64,000 nt of DNA from Cordia subcordata (lineage: Eukaryota > Streptophyta > Magnoliopsida > Boraginales > Cordiaceae), in assembly GCA_028554755.1 (NCBI GenBank), contig JAPTOF010000003.1, positions 7,649,501 through 7,713,500 on the forward strand. Reading direction: 5' to 3'. How positions within the stretch are numbered: the first letter of the stretch is position 1; every line of letters starts with the position of its first letter. The notes under the pieces were generated by a model, which had not been told where the DNA came from, did no database searches, and saw only the letters and a list, made by a program, of their open reading frames with translations. Below are positions 48,118 to 59,106 of the stretch, one piece after another. A program made the position numbers and the translations under genes.

Positions 48118-49754
48118 TGTTATGTATTCAGTTTTGTGTGTTTGCACTAGCATTTTCATATATGTTTAGAGTTGATCTAAGCTTTATAGAGTACATTGAT
48201 ATAGTATTTGTATCATATTTGTGCATATGCAATACTAAGTATTTATAATGAATTTAGTGAGTAAATGCTACACTAAATCCCTTATTTTGTATATAGGTAA
48301 GCAATCTGGTGATGAACGGGCTTGAACAAGATTGAAACATGAATAGGTGAGATGAACGGGTCAAAAGATGAAGACCAAAGGAGAAAAGAGCAAAAGATGG
48401 ACCATGTTGCATCTGCCAGTCTAACTCAAAGAAGTAATCAGTTGACTGGTAGGTCTAGAAAGCATCACTAAGAACCGGTTAATCATCCTCCAATACTGGT
48501 CAACTAGCTAGGTCAATTGACAAGTCCAAAAAGAGCACCCCAATTGCAACCGATCAAGGCATAAGGAGAATACTGGTCGGCCAGTTAGGTGATCGACTAT
48601 GACACTATGAAAAACTATAAATAGCTCTTTTTGGCTCTTTTGAGAAAACAATTCATATACCCACATACTCTACTCAAAACCCTAGCTCACCATCCCTCTC
48701 ACCCACCTCACACACACTATTCCACACTTATCTATAACTAGAATCAAGTTAGCTTGAAGGATTCAACAATTATTTGGAGGATTTGATCAAGGATTGAAAA
48801 GATTTTGCTAAGGACATAGGGTAGACTCTTTATCTTCTCTTTGTCTTAGTTTATTCCATGTTTCAATGGATCTATTTAGGGTGATGAATACTTATATTAT
48901 GGCTTGGATATTGTGCTATTGTTTTGGGTTATTTTGATGGATTAATATATGTTTGGTTTTTATTGTTTTATAACTTTATTTCAAGCATGTGTATGTATTT
49001 GTCTAAATGTTTCAACGATGAAACATGTACTATCGTGTGCTTTGTTACTTTAATCCATTATTGTGATGTATGATTGATGGTTTTTCATTCATGTTTGGCC
49101 CTAATTGAGTAGTCTTTAGCTTTAGACTAGTTAGTAGGCTTTCAACTTGGCTTAATTGATCGTAGATGACTTAGTTCTTAGCTTTAAATCTTGCTAATGG
49201 TTTAAATACTAGGATTAGATTTAGTCAACATCCCATAGAAGACCTAATCAACTAGCCCTAAAACCCTAATTAAATAGGACAAAACTATACTCTAACTAGG
49301 CATCGATTAGTGATAGAATTGCACAATTAATTAGAAATAATAAGGTAGTTAATCTAGGGCTTCCAAAGGGTAGTTCCAAAGAGTAGTTTAACCCATCGTT
49401 TAATCTCTAAACAAGAGTAGAATTTTGACCCATAATCAAGTAGGTAATCACGCTAGCTCTCTCTCATAGTGTTTGACCTTTCTTGCTTAGTTTGACCCTT
49501 CTTGCTTAGTTTGATCCATTTTCCATCACACACACACACGCGTACACACACTTAGTTTTAGTCTAGTTTAATTTACTTTTCCCAAACTCCTTTCAACTGA
49601 ATTTCCAAGAAACTCACTCCCACACATAGTCTCTTCTAGGAAACACATCCCATAGAGCCAACCTAGATAGTCTCCCTGAAGAAGACGACATCTATACTCA
49701 CGCCTTACACTACTAGTATTCTTACGCTTGCGAGTGTTTTAATTTGACACATCA
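48118..49754 (+). repeat. Element B 3' LTR
   Basis: Runs from TGTTATGTATTCAG to GACACATCA and parallels the split left LTR, with more divergence than is seen between the two LTRs of C or of D. A TATA box TATAAATA lies at 48616-48623. Confidence 0.8.
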
Positions 49755-50240
49755 GAACTTTTTACGCGTTATCTAGCTCATGTTGTGGCTCAATCTCCTC
49801 TACAATTTCTCAGGAAGGTATAACACCCTTCTTCCTATGAATTCAATGCATACAAATAGATGCGCCTATCCCTCTTAAGCCACTAACAGTCCACCCTATA
49901 GCCTTCTTATGGTCTCTAAAGTGCACTTCTTATTCTCGGTGGTCAATTTGAAGCAATGATAGCTAGAAGAGTCTCATCGAGCCATAAGAAAGCATACTTA
50001 AGATGATTAGGAGGGGGTTTGAGGTACAAAATTGAAGGAGACTCAACAGAAAGGGGATCAGTAGTAATATTAGTAGGACTTGGAGGGCTAGCATCAAGAG
50101 CCTCCTCCAACCTAGGATCAGATATAATAGCGTGGAAGCTACAAACTTACAAATAAATGACCCAAAATAAAAATTGGCTAAGGTATCCTTTAACTCAACT
50201 AACTCATCCTCAATGGTCAACATAGAATGGTCATGCTCCT
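49755..50240 (-). pseudogene. Element A, right part: RT N-terminus and protease-RT linker
   Basis: On the plus strand the text matches element C at about 35980-36300 in order: a TAGCTCATG segment, then a GGAAGG..AT segment, then CCACCCTATAGCCTTC, then GGAGGGGGTTTGAG near 50010. This is the same gene that stops at 19355 on the far side of element B. The similarity ends near 50240, so A is truncated there; no gag, leader or 5' LTR is found to the right. Confidence 0.7.
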
Positions 50241-50790
50241 TGACACAAGATTTTATTTGGTTATTTGGTTACGTAAAATCAGGATTGAGTTATGTTGTTT
50301 ATTTGGTTTATTTTTTTTTAAAAGGTTGGTTATCTATTTAATTTGGATAAATTGGAATTTTTTCCAAAATTTAGAATTTTCTCCAATCCCCAACTCTTTT
50401 CCCCATACCCAATTTTTTCCCCAATTATATAATTCCCCATACCCAATTTTCCCGTACTCCAAATTTTAAAGAAAATATTCAAAATCTTCAATGAGTGAAC
50501 ACCTTTTCATATAAGATTCTATTTATACGAATATAATAACTTACCTTCCAAGAATTTTTCTTAGCAATGTCAGAGGAGTTTTGTGTTCTTGAAAATGGAT
50601 TTCGATCACAATCAATATTACTTTGTGGGACATGCATATCACATTATTTATAGTATTTACCCAATGTTTTCCTTCTTCCTTTGAGGCATATCAGACATCT
50701 GATGAAATACTATTATAGCCCTAACAATCAAAGATTAGTAACACATACATAACATTGATTAACCCTTTCAATAGTGTAATAATTTCCAAT
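50241..50790. other. AT-rich non-coding DNA
   Basis: No gene is recognised. CCCCATACCCAATTTT-like wording recurs several times at about 50395-50460, a short irregular repeat. Frames here are low complexity. Confidence 0.5.
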
Positions 50791-50791
50791 C

Positions 50792-51050
50792 ATATATTTT
50801 ATATATGTGTGTATATAGTATGTATGTATATATGTATGTATATATATATATGTATGCATATATTTATGTATGTATGTATATATATATATATATGTATGTA
50901 TGTATGTATATATGTCTGTATATATATATGTATGTATATATGTATATATGTGTGTGTGTATATGTATGTATGTATGTATTTATGCGTTTATATATGCATG
51001 TATGTATGTATATATGGGTTTATATATGCATGTATGTAAGTATATATGTG

Positions 51051-51083
<33 letters not shown>

Positions 51084-51096
51084 TTGTGTATATATG
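50792..51096. repeat. Compound microsatellite (TATG/TA/TG)n
   Basis: About 300 bases of TATG, TA and finally TG repeats with few interruptions. The three overlapping Tyr/Val/Cys/Met-rich frames across it are artefacts of the repeat. Confidence 0.9.
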
Positions 51097-51459
51097 CTTA
51101 GGCGATGATGTCCAAAGAAGAAAGAAGAAGAATTCTTGAGATTTCGGGTGAGTTGGGAATTAAAAACAGAAGAAAAGAAAAGTTTGGTAACGGTTTAGTG
51201 TTAAATAGAAAAGGAACAGATGGAAAAAATTCAATTTTGTTGGTTAAGAAAAAACATTAATTAGGACAGATCAGGACAAAAAAAGGAGAAGAAAGTGAAA
51301 TAAAAAAATTTATTTAATGAGTATAATAAGTACGATGCGACATAAGAAATGATAAAATAAAAAGAAAAAGTAATATATACAGCATTCCTCTATGAAAAAA
51401 AAAAAAGGAAATCCTAAATATTCAAAGTTGGACTGGGCTTGTAATTAAAGGATAAAATT

Positions 51460-52349
51460 GGGCAAATTTTACTACTAGTCCTCATTATTGGTTTATTGTG
51501 TTATTTTAGTTCCTATTATTATAAAAATAATACGTTTAGTGTCTAATATTATATAAAAATAAAATAATTAGTCTTTAATATTACAAAAATGGCACAATTA
51601 GTCTTTAATATTATAAAATATAACGATATTAGTACTCTCTATTAAATTAAAATTAAAAAAAATAAAAAATATCAAATTTAAAAGGTAAAATTATCTTTTA
51701 ATTTTAAAACCTTTTTTTCTATATTTTCCCTCTTCTTCCCCAACTAACCCCCAGCCAAAGAATCATTAGCCATCATCATCATCAACTAACAAGATCAGCA
51801 AGAAGCAGCAGCAGCTACTCCATGTCTTCTTTTCTGCGAATCTAAACGGAAACTACGAGGCTTAAAAGCTACTTCAATTTGGATATTTCTTCTTCTTTTC
51901 TTTTATTTCTAATTTCTTTGATGATACAAGACCACAGAAGATTTACTCTCCTGATTAGGTAATACCTGTTAGCTGGTGTTTGGAAGTGCAAAGTTGGTGG
52001 TGGTGCAATGGCGATGAAGGTGACTGGGTGGCAATGGCGGTGAAAGTGGTTGGTTTGACTGGGGAAGAAGAGGAAGAAAAAAAAAAAAAGAAAAAGCTTT
52101 TAAAATTAAAAAACAATTTTAACCTTTAAACTTAGTATTTTTTGTTTTTTTTTCTAACTTTAGTTTAATAGAAAATACTAGGATTGTTACGTTTTGTAAT
52201 ATTAGAAATTAATTGTATCACTTTTATAATATTATAGACTAATTATTTTATTTTTTGTAACATTAAAAATTAAATACGTTATTTTTATAATAATAAAAAT
52301 TAAAATAACACAATAAATCAACAATAAAGGCTAATAGTAAATTTTGGCC
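51460..52349. mobile_element. Mutator-like MITE, 890 bp, with 9-bp target duplication
   Basis: Long terminal inverted repeats of about 250 bases (51460-51720 and 52090-52349) start GGGCAAATTTTACTACTAG and GGCCAAAATTTACTATTAG. The element is flanked by a perfect 9-bp direct repeat GATAAAATT (51451-51459 and 52350-52358), the length typical of Mutator-like elements. The interior is less AT-rich and holds GCAGCAGCAG and GGTGGTGGTG runs, with CTTCTTCCCCAACTAAC mirrored by a TTGACTGGGGAAGAAG-like end. It has no transposase, so it is non-autonomous. Confidence 0.85.
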
Positions 52350-52358
52350 GATAAAATT

Positions 52359-53161
52359 CGTTAACCTGCCGTGGCCTTGAAACAATTTATTTAATGAAAA
52401 CAAATGAAAATGTGTCTAGTTGCGTGTTATACTTGCAATTGTCTTGAACCTTAATTCGCGTGAAGAACCTGAGAGAAGTGTAATGACGATGTCTACACTT
52501 TACCGTGACAATATACTATTTATATTTCAAGATACCATGTGCTTGACCAGTATTTGCCTTCTTATTGTCTATTATTTTTCTTGCGTTTTACGTTCAGTAC
52601 TAGAATTCATTTGCAATAATTATATCGCTCGCTTAGATCTCACAATTTCAGAAATTTATGATTCTTTACGTTTAAATATGTTATAAATTGAAAATTTACT
52701 GTATAAGATGGTGGATTACTTTATTTAAAGTAGGTCAATTGATTTTGGAATATGGTTTTAAATTTTTTAATATGATATTTAGATTAGGGCCTTGTTGAGC
52801 AACAGTATTTTAAGTAGTATTTAATATTTTAACTACATTACTTTTTCCTATTTTAGTTGTTTAGTATGAAAATATTTTAAGTAGTATTTTTATTCAAAAT
52901 AACATTTGAATTAGTGTTTGTGAAAGTTGAAACGTTAATGTTATTAGCGTTTTAAGGTAAATTTTACTTTATTTAAAGTACGTCAATTGACCCCTCTTTG
53001 GTTTTAGAAATTAGTGTGCAACGTTTTTTTCTTTTTTAATTGACTCCCATTAAATATTTTGACTAAACTCTCTTAATTTTTTCTACCTCGACTTTCAACC
53101 CTATCCTAGCCTCTCATAGTACTCAAACTAAAGTCATCATTATTGGAAAGTAGTTTTAGGA
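52359..53161. other. Intergenic AT-rich DNA with a 28-bp direct repeat pair
   Basis: No gene is recognised. TTACTTTATTTAAAGTA followed by a GTCAATTGA segment occurs at about 52715 and again at about 52967 with two differences. AAGTAGTATTT also recurs. Confidence 0.5.
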
Positions 53162-53377
53162 CTTGTTTGGATAGGAAACTTTCAAAAGTATTTTTTTTGA
53201 CAACTTTTAAAAAAATATATTTTTAGAAGTTAAAAATTCTTACTTAAAAAAAAAACACTGCATTTGAACTTTTTGCAAGTTTCAACTTTTCTGACAGTCA
53301 AGTCAAATAATTATTGTAAAAAAATATATATTTTTCAAAAAAAAGGTATTTTTTCAAAAAAGGCCAAGCCAAACAAG
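53162..53377. mobile_element. Putative hAT-like MITE, about 216 bp
   Basis: Ends are CTTGTTTGGATAGG and GGCCAAGCCAAACAAG, an imperfect inverted repeat of the TTGTTTGGC type common in plant MITEs. The interior is A/T rich and itself partly self-complementary. No clear 8-bp target duplication was found. Confidence 0.5.
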
Positions 53378-54854
53378 CACTTAACCACTTTGAACTACTC
53401 CGAAACCCTCAATTGATTGAATTGAATTGAACCTTTTAACTGAAAAAAAAAATAAAGGTTTTTAAAAAGAAATCTCATTTATTTTTAAAGTGATGGGCTT
53501 ATTTCTAAAAATAAAAATTTAGTCCATGCTTAAACCTCGTCGATGTAATTATAACATATTAGTATAATAGCGTTTTTACGTTTTAAAAAAATTTATTTGA
53601 TAATTTAGTATTGATCCTGATAAAAAGATTTTCTAGCTCTGCCACTGCTACCTTCCATCTAGTCTCTCTGTATATTTTTATACTTTATATGACAAATATA
53701 AATACAAAATAACGAAATAATTAATTTCAAATTCTATTCACATAAAAATATATTGAAAAAAGTAGAGGTCTTATTCATTCATTTATTATTTTCCTTTGAA
53801 ACTATAAATTTCCAATCAACTAAAAATATTTTTATTATAAAAATTATTTATTTATAATATTAATAAAATTAATTTACTATAAAAAGTAATTTTGTTATGC
53901 TTTACTAATAAAATATTATTTTAAGAAATATATATTAATTATAAATAAATTATCTTAACTTTTCCATAATAATAATAATAATGATAGTCATAATCATAAC
54001 AATAATAATGTGATACTAATATTTTTTTGCATTCACCAACTAATCAAACAGCTAGTTTTATCGTACATTTAAGACAATTCGCTAAACACTAAAACACAAC
54101 AGCTACTTGCTACCCAAATAGTTATCCGTTACTCAAACAATTTTTTTTACCTAATCTACTAATTGCGCTACCTTAGCTATTAGTCCAGTCTTGTCTATCA
54201 GCTTGCAACCTATCCTTTTTTGCTGACTCTGTTCTTCTACATCAAATTTTATACGCAACACTGTTACTTCATGTGAGCTCTTCTTGTATTTAAGTTATGT
54301 CCCCAGAAAATGAGAGGAAGTATTAAAAAGTACTGCCATCAAATATTTACAGGTCATAAAATCAAAAACCACAACTGTATAATAAACTACTAAACCGGCA
54401 AAACTTCGTGTTTCTGAACATAATAAAACATCATTTTATTTCTCCCTTTATGTTCAATGTTGTCTTCATGACTGTGCATTCATGGAAGATGACAGCAAAT
54501 GCCTTTTTTTCGTTAAAAATTAGGGGGGGGGGGGGGGGATAGAGTTGTGCAAACAGGTTAGCCTGATGTCTACTGAGGGGCTTAGTGTTTGGCATAATTA
54601 TAATCTTTACATGTGCGCTGCTGGATCATGCTGGTTGATAGTTCACCATCTTTACTTTCAGCATTTGGCCATAAAGTTCATTATGATTTATATGTCTCTT
54701 AAATTGGAATATATTGGACGGTGGTTCACCAACCATCAGTACTTATCTTATAGAAAAATTATCAGCTTATAAAGTTAGCAATAAGATTTATTAAAAATTA
54801 TGATAAAATAATATAAATAATTTATTACCATTAACCCCCAAACTATATAATATA
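53378..54854. other. AT-rich intergenic DNA
   Basis: No gene is recognised. A run of about 16 G lies at 54523-54538. The frame at 54545-54772 has no recognisable domain. Confidence 0.5.
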
Positions 54855-54858
54855 TCAA

Positions 54859-55012
54859 GATTTTTCTTTTTTTTTTTTTGTAACAAAGAATATTGAGCTA
54901 GTGGAGTTTGATTATCGGTACACCCGACAGAGCTACAAACTGGTAACCTCGAGCATATAGCAAGTCTCCTACTCTTTTCACCATTAACCAAAAGCATAGG
55001 ACTGGATACGAA
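54859..55012 (-). mobile_element. Possible tRNA-derived SINE
   Basis: On the minus strand the sequence begins near TATGCTTTTGGTTAATGG, which resembles an RNA polymerase III A box, followed by CTCGAGGTTACCAG in B-box position and ending in an A-rich tail after TTTGTTAC. Length is about 150 bases. No target duplication was identified and the B box is weak. Confidence 0.4.
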
Positions 55013-55543
55013 CTCGGATCATGAATCTTGTTCGTCTATAATTTTTATGGCTGGAGCATGTCTTGGGAGCTATAACGAGAAATCTTGCTAAATAGGCCTT
55101 TTGAGATTTTCTTTTATCTTTTCGTGCTTTCGGTTGGATCAATGTCCATTATTATGAAAGGTTTGCAATTGAAGATAACTCATTAATGGTGGTATTGAAG
55201 GAGGAAGCAATGCGTATTAATTGAGAGTTAAACGTCAGAGCAGGACGGAAAATTTGGATACACTTTAATTGACAGCCTTAATGGAATTTTCAAAGTCAAT
55301 TATCATCGGGATGCTAACGATGTTATAGAGTCTTTAAATATATCGTCGCCAAACTCTAAAGACTGGACCAGGTTTGGTTGTATGTTAGACTTTTCCTTCA
55401 TCTGTGGGGTCAATATTTTCAAGCTTTAACAACCATATCTTCCACACACTCTGAAGAAATTGAAAAGTATAGATGAGTGATTAGCGTTTACATTTGAATA
55501 TTCATCAGCGTCTCGAATTGTACAGCTACCAGGAAATATATTA
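55013..55543. other. Intergenic DNA, no feature recognised
   Basis: About 530 bases without a recognisable gene or repeat end. Confidence 0.5.
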
Positions 55544-55800
55544 ATCCCTCCCTCTCACAATATTTTTTATTTAAGGTTTATGTATTCAAATTAATAAAGT
55601 TAATTAATAGTCTTGATAAATTTGTAATAATTTGATAAAATACCCTTTTTTTTCTTTCATGTCTTATCACTGTATACGGGTATTAAATGCAGGTAAATCT
55701 AGAAAAAGAAAAATAATACTTCCTTGAATTTTTCAAAGGAATAGATATTTTCGGACAAAAAAAAAATATAAAACGATAAAAATTTGTGGGAGAACGGGAG
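55544..55800. mobile_element. Stowaway-like (Tc1/mariner) MITE, 257 bp
   Basis: Ends are ATCCCTCCCTCTCACAA and TTGTGGGAGAACGGGAG, an imperfect inverted repeat of the CTCCCTCCGT type. The element is flanked by TA on both sides (55542-55543 and 55801-55802), the target duplication of this superfamily. The interior is AT-rich and has no coding capacity. Confidence 0.7.
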
Positions 55801-55802
55801 TA

Positions 55803-56436
55803 GTGGTTAATTCTTTACTAAATTTTTTCTTTCATAATGTCATGTCATGCGTAAATCTGCTAATTTATTGAGTCATAAGAAATTTATTAGTGATTAATTA
55901 GCTAAAATTAAATTTTCTCTCACATAATAATGTGTCATGTGTAAAATTACTAATTTTATAAATCATAAATTTCTCTCATGATGATATATCGTATCGTTGT
56001 GTGGATTTGCTAATCTTTCTAGATGGTGGAGTGGTGCTATGATATAAAGTAATCTAGTCTAGTGCTATAAGAGAGAATCGATTAACTTGATCATGGATGT
56101 AACATGTTTTCTTCGTGGGATCGTTCAAGTGCGTTCAATAAAGAGCAGCTCATCCATGCTTACTAGCAAAATGAAGTTGAAAAGTCAAATAAAAGCGAGC
56201 TTTTTCCATTGGCAAATTGGACCAATGTTGAACCTTTTTTTTTTTTTTTTTTCCGGTTTTTGCAGTCAACTTTTACAAAATCCTGGACTACGACTACGTC
56301 TAGAATAAACATCCTAATCTTTACATACAAGAATTATCCCGAAAAAAAATGATGAGAGATTCCAAAAATAAAAAATAAAAAATAAAAATAAATTAAATTA
56401 AAACGAGAATCATGTTGAATTTGTTTGTTGAAAATT
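55803..56436. other. Region downstream of the kinase gene
   Basis: This would hold the 3' untranslated region and terminator of the minus-strand kinase gene. I see no decisive poly(A) signal. The frame at 56087-56308 includes a long T run and is not convincing. Confidence 0.45.
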
Positions 56437-58845
56437 TCAATCTGAAATGATCGAGATTGGATCTGTAGAGATGCTGCCGTGGCTTTCATCACAGAGAGCC
56501 AATGCCCTCTCTAGGTTAGCAACAATGTCTGTCATGGTTGGCCTATCTTTCCCTTGCTCATTCACACAATGCAATGCAGTATATGCTACCAGCTCCACTG
56601 CCTCCGATTCATGCAAATCTGGTGGTCCGACTTTGGGGTCCAAAATCGTTACCATTTCTCCGGCCGTGATGGCCGGAACTGCATAATCTACCACGGTTAT
56701 TGGCGAACTTCCGCTTTCCGCAGACTTGAAAATAGCTTTTTTCCCTGTTAGGAGCTCTAAGAGCACCACGCCGAGACCATATACATCACTTTTCGCTGTT
56801 AAAACATTCAGTCCGTAGTATTCGGGATCAATGTAGCCTACCGTGCCAGCAGCTTTCATTGGCCTAAACTCGCGATCAGACTCCGAACCCATCAATGATA
56901 GTCCAAAATCAGACACTCTAGCAGTCCAATTAGCATCAAGCAGTATATTAGAGGACTTGATGTCTCGATGGATTATTGGTGGGACTGCGTAATTGTGGAG
57001 GTACTCGATGCCACGAGCAGCGTCTAAGGCGATCTTGATCCTCATTCTCCAAGAATTCACTAAGCTACTGCTCTTTTCCACATTGTTCTTGTCGTGCAAA
57101 TGATCGTAGAGTGCTCCATTCTTCATGTAATCGTAAACCAAAAGCCTTTCATCTCTTTCTTCACAATAGCCAACCAGCCTAACCAGATGCTTGTGATGAA
57201 GCCTGGACAAGAATGCTAATTCTGATTCGAATGCATTCTCTTTCTCTTGCATTTTCTTCGTCTTAGCACCTGTCTCACCCCTTTTGATCGCGACCTCACG
57301 GCCATCCGGTAATTTACCTCTGTAAACAATGCCAAAGCTGCCAGCACCAATCTTGTTCTCTAGAGAAAAGTTATTTGTAGCTTCCGCAAGGTCTGAAAAC
57401 AGAAACTCCTCTGCTTTGTCCGTATGTTTCGTAGAAGTTCCACTCCTTTGACGCCTCATAAACCTCGAACTTTGGCGCCTGAGCGTAGATGATCTTGAAA
57501 AGATAGGAGGACTGCTACTAGATTGCTGCGGAGCATTAGAACCAGTGGTAATCGTTGGTTGAACCGAATTATGAATCTTCTTTTTCCCAAAACAAACACC
57601 AGTCCACAAGCAATAAACGATCGTACAAATACCCGAAAAAGCACCAACAGATCCAACAATGGCAAATGCCAATAAACCCTTTCTCAGCCCTCTCGACGGT
57701 GATGATGGCGACGGTGTACCCACTGGCGGTGGCGACACTGGTGGTGAAGGCGGCGAAACAGGCGGAATCGCCCAGATATCGCAAGGCCTACATATATTAC
57801 CATCCCCGGAGCATAATTCTTGAGACTGCGGATATATACTACAACTACAATTAGTTTGTACACAAGGTCCTGGTAAACTCTTCCCCAAAGGAAGTGAAAC
57901 TCCTGATGGGTACGAACCATTAGGCCAACCAGGACCCCAACAAATAACCGAAAGATTACTTGAAGTTAATCCACAAGTAAAATCCAGACCTGCAACAATT
58001 GATTCAAATGAAATCCCATTCGTTAAATTACTCGAAAATTCGCCATTCCTTCCTCCCCAACAAACCACAGTACTGTTTACTCTTCGAATGGCGCAACTAT
58101 GATTAGCACCAAGAGCCATTCCAGTATACTCATTTGCCAAATTTGATGGAACATTAAGCTGACCGTTTTCGTTGTTCCCTTCACATACTACAAAGCCCGA
58201 TGTGTTAAGTCCACAAGCATGTGCACCACCAACAAATATGTTGATCATAGTTGTATTTGCATATGCTGTTTGAATTGTTGAAGCTATATTGTTGCTACCC
58301 CAACACACCACAGTACCATTATCTTCCAAAACTCCGCAAGAAAAGCCCAAGCCTAATGAGATTTTCGATAATGAATAAGACCCATCAATGGGACTTTGGC
58401 CCAATAAGCCACCACCACGCCAGCAAATGGCGTTCCGGGTGGTGGCGTTTGTTAACCCGCAAATCTGCGTGTCGCCGATTGCGATGGTGGATAAGGGTGT
58501 GGAGTCATTGGAGTAAATCCTTTTCCGGTTGAAGTTGGTGTCCCAGCAAAAGAGGGCGGATCCGCCGGACCTTACGCCGCAGATGGTGTCGGCGCCGCCT
58601 GCGATGGACTCGAACGAGACCCCTTGGAAGATTAGTCTGGGGCCAAACTGGCCTTCTCTCCAGCATTGGATTTGCTGCTCGGGTTGCTCCGCTTGTAACG
58701 TGCAGACTGTGGTGGCGGCACCGTAGCTGACCGCCACCGTCACGGCGGTGCCGCCGAGGGCATGAGCAGAATGCCGCGGAGATATGGTGGCATAAACAAA
58801 TATCAGAACTACGGCGACGACTGCGGCGGCTGACAGTGACGTCAT
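56437..58845 (-). CDS. CRINKLY4-related receptor-like serine/threonine kinase (CCR3/CCR4-like)
   Basis: An 802-residue intronless gene, full length for the CCR branch of CRINKLY4-related kinases, which are plasma-membrane receptor kinases. A signal peptide spans about residues 1-29 (hydrophobic core AAAVVAVVLIFVY). The extracellular part, about 32-320, has repeats ending in CxW or CW pairs (CGVRSGGSALFCW, CGVLEDNGTVVCWG, CAIRRVNSTVVCWGG) that form the RCC1-like crinkly propeller. A Cys-rich stretch follows (328-356), then a Pro-rich stretch (361-388), a transmembrane helix (390-416) and the kinase domain (about 493-783). Kinase motifs are intact: GAGSFG 500-505, Lys521, HRDIK 626-630 and DFG 646-648, so it should be active. 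The first ATG before the signal peptide was chosen. The ligand is unknown. CCR3 versus CCR4 orthology is not resolved here. Confidence 0.92.
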   Translation of the reverse strand: MTSLSAAAVVAVVLIFVYATISPRHSAHALGGTAVTVAVSYGAATTVCTLQAEQPEQQIQCWREGQFGPRLIFQGVSFESIAGGADTICGVRSGGSALFCWDTNFNRKRIYSNDSTPLSTIAIGDTQICGLTNATTRNAICWRGGGLLGQSPIDGSYSLSKISLGLGFSCGVLEDNGTVVCWGSNNIASTIQTAYANTTMINIFVGGAHACGLNTSGFVVCEGNNENGQLNVPSNLANEYTGMALGANHSCAIRRVNSTVVCWGGRNGEFSSNLTNGISFESIVAGLDFTCGLTSSNLSVICWGPGWPNGSYPSGVSLPLGKSLPGPCVQTNCSCSIYPQSQELCSGDGNICRPCDIWAIPPVSPPSPPVSPPPVGTPSPSSPSRGLRKGLLAFAIVGSVGAFSGICTIVYCLWTGVCFGKKKIHNSVQPTITTGSNAPQQSSSSPPIFSRSSTLRRQSSRFMRRQRSGTSTKHTDKAEEFLFSDLAEATNNFSLENKIGAGSFGIVYRGKLPDGREVAIKRGETGAKTKKMQEKENAFESELAFLSRLHHKHLVRLVGYCEERDERLLVYDYMKNGALYDHLHDKNNVEKSSSLVNSWRMRIKIALDAARGIEYLHNYAVPPIIHRDIKSSNILLDANWTARVSDFGLSLMGSESDREFRPMKAAGTVGYIDPEYYGLNVLTAKSDVYGLGVVLLELLTGKKAIFKSAESGSSPITVVDYAVPAITAGEMVTILDPKVGPPDLHESEAVELVAYTALHCVNEQGKDRPTMTDIVANLERALALCDESHGSISTDPISIISD

Positions 58846-58935
58846 CTAGTCAGATGTCTGACAAGTTCCCCTTCATTTGTATATGGAGAGAGAGAGAGAG
58901 AAGGGGGGTCTAGAGAGAGAAAGAGCGTTACTTGT
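58846..58935 (-). promoter_or_regulatory. Probable 5' untranslated region with (GA)n tract
   Basis: A GA repeat at 58886-58901, followed by a second GA-rich piece near 58912-58922, reads as CT-rich in gene sense, 40-80 bases before the start codon. CT-rich leader or core-promoter tracts are common in plant genes. No clear TATA box was found. Confidence 0.45.
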
Positions 58936-59096
58936 AGATGAAATGATTATGTTATCTTCTTCTTCTTTCTTATGTTATCAGCTTTGAACAAATGAAAATG
59001 TCCGAAAAAATCAGAAAAAAAGAAAATAGAGTAAAAAAAAACCCAATAAGCTGTAGTTTCAATGAAATGTGCTAAAAAGTGTAGTACTTGATCCTT

Positions 59097-59106
59097 GACA
59101 CGTGTC
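59097..59106. promoter_or_regulatory. Palindromic G-box (GACACGTGTC) upstream of the kinase gene
   Basis: CACGTG (59099-59104) sits in a 10-bp perfect palindrome about 255 bases upstream of the start codon. It is the binding core for plant bZIP and bHLH factors. A W-box-like TTGACC lies near 59198. Function is inferred only. Confidence 0.45.

Larger units (their letters stand above)
19356..49754 (+). mobile_element. Element B: Athila-like LTR retrotransposon without pol, containing elements C and D
   Basis: Two plus-strand LTRs of one family bound it: 19356-20822 plus 41247-41350 on the left (split by element C), and 48118-49754 on the right. Flanks read GACCT on the left and GAACT on the right, a 5-bp target duplication with one mismatch. 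A primer-binding site follows the left LTR and a purine-rich tract precedes the right LTR. The internal region holds gag, a zinc knuckle, a protease segment and a repetitive linker, but no RT, RNase H or integrase. It is therefore a non-autonomous or deleted derivative. It lies within element A. Confidence 0.75.

Noticed and set aside
49755..49775. TTTTTACGCGTTATC after the element B right LTR, resembling a second primer-binding site
   Set aside because: Following text aligns with element A RT, so the LTR at 48118 is the 3' LTR of B and not the 5' LTR of another element.
50755..51139. Three overlapping Tyr/Met/Cys/Val-rich open frames of about 90 residues
   Set aside because: They are produced by the TATG/TA/TG microsatellite, and all three frames are open for the same reason.
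56447..58726. Several plus- and minus-strand frames overlapping the kinase gene
   Set aside because: They are shadows of the 802-residue kinase frame and have no domain of their own.
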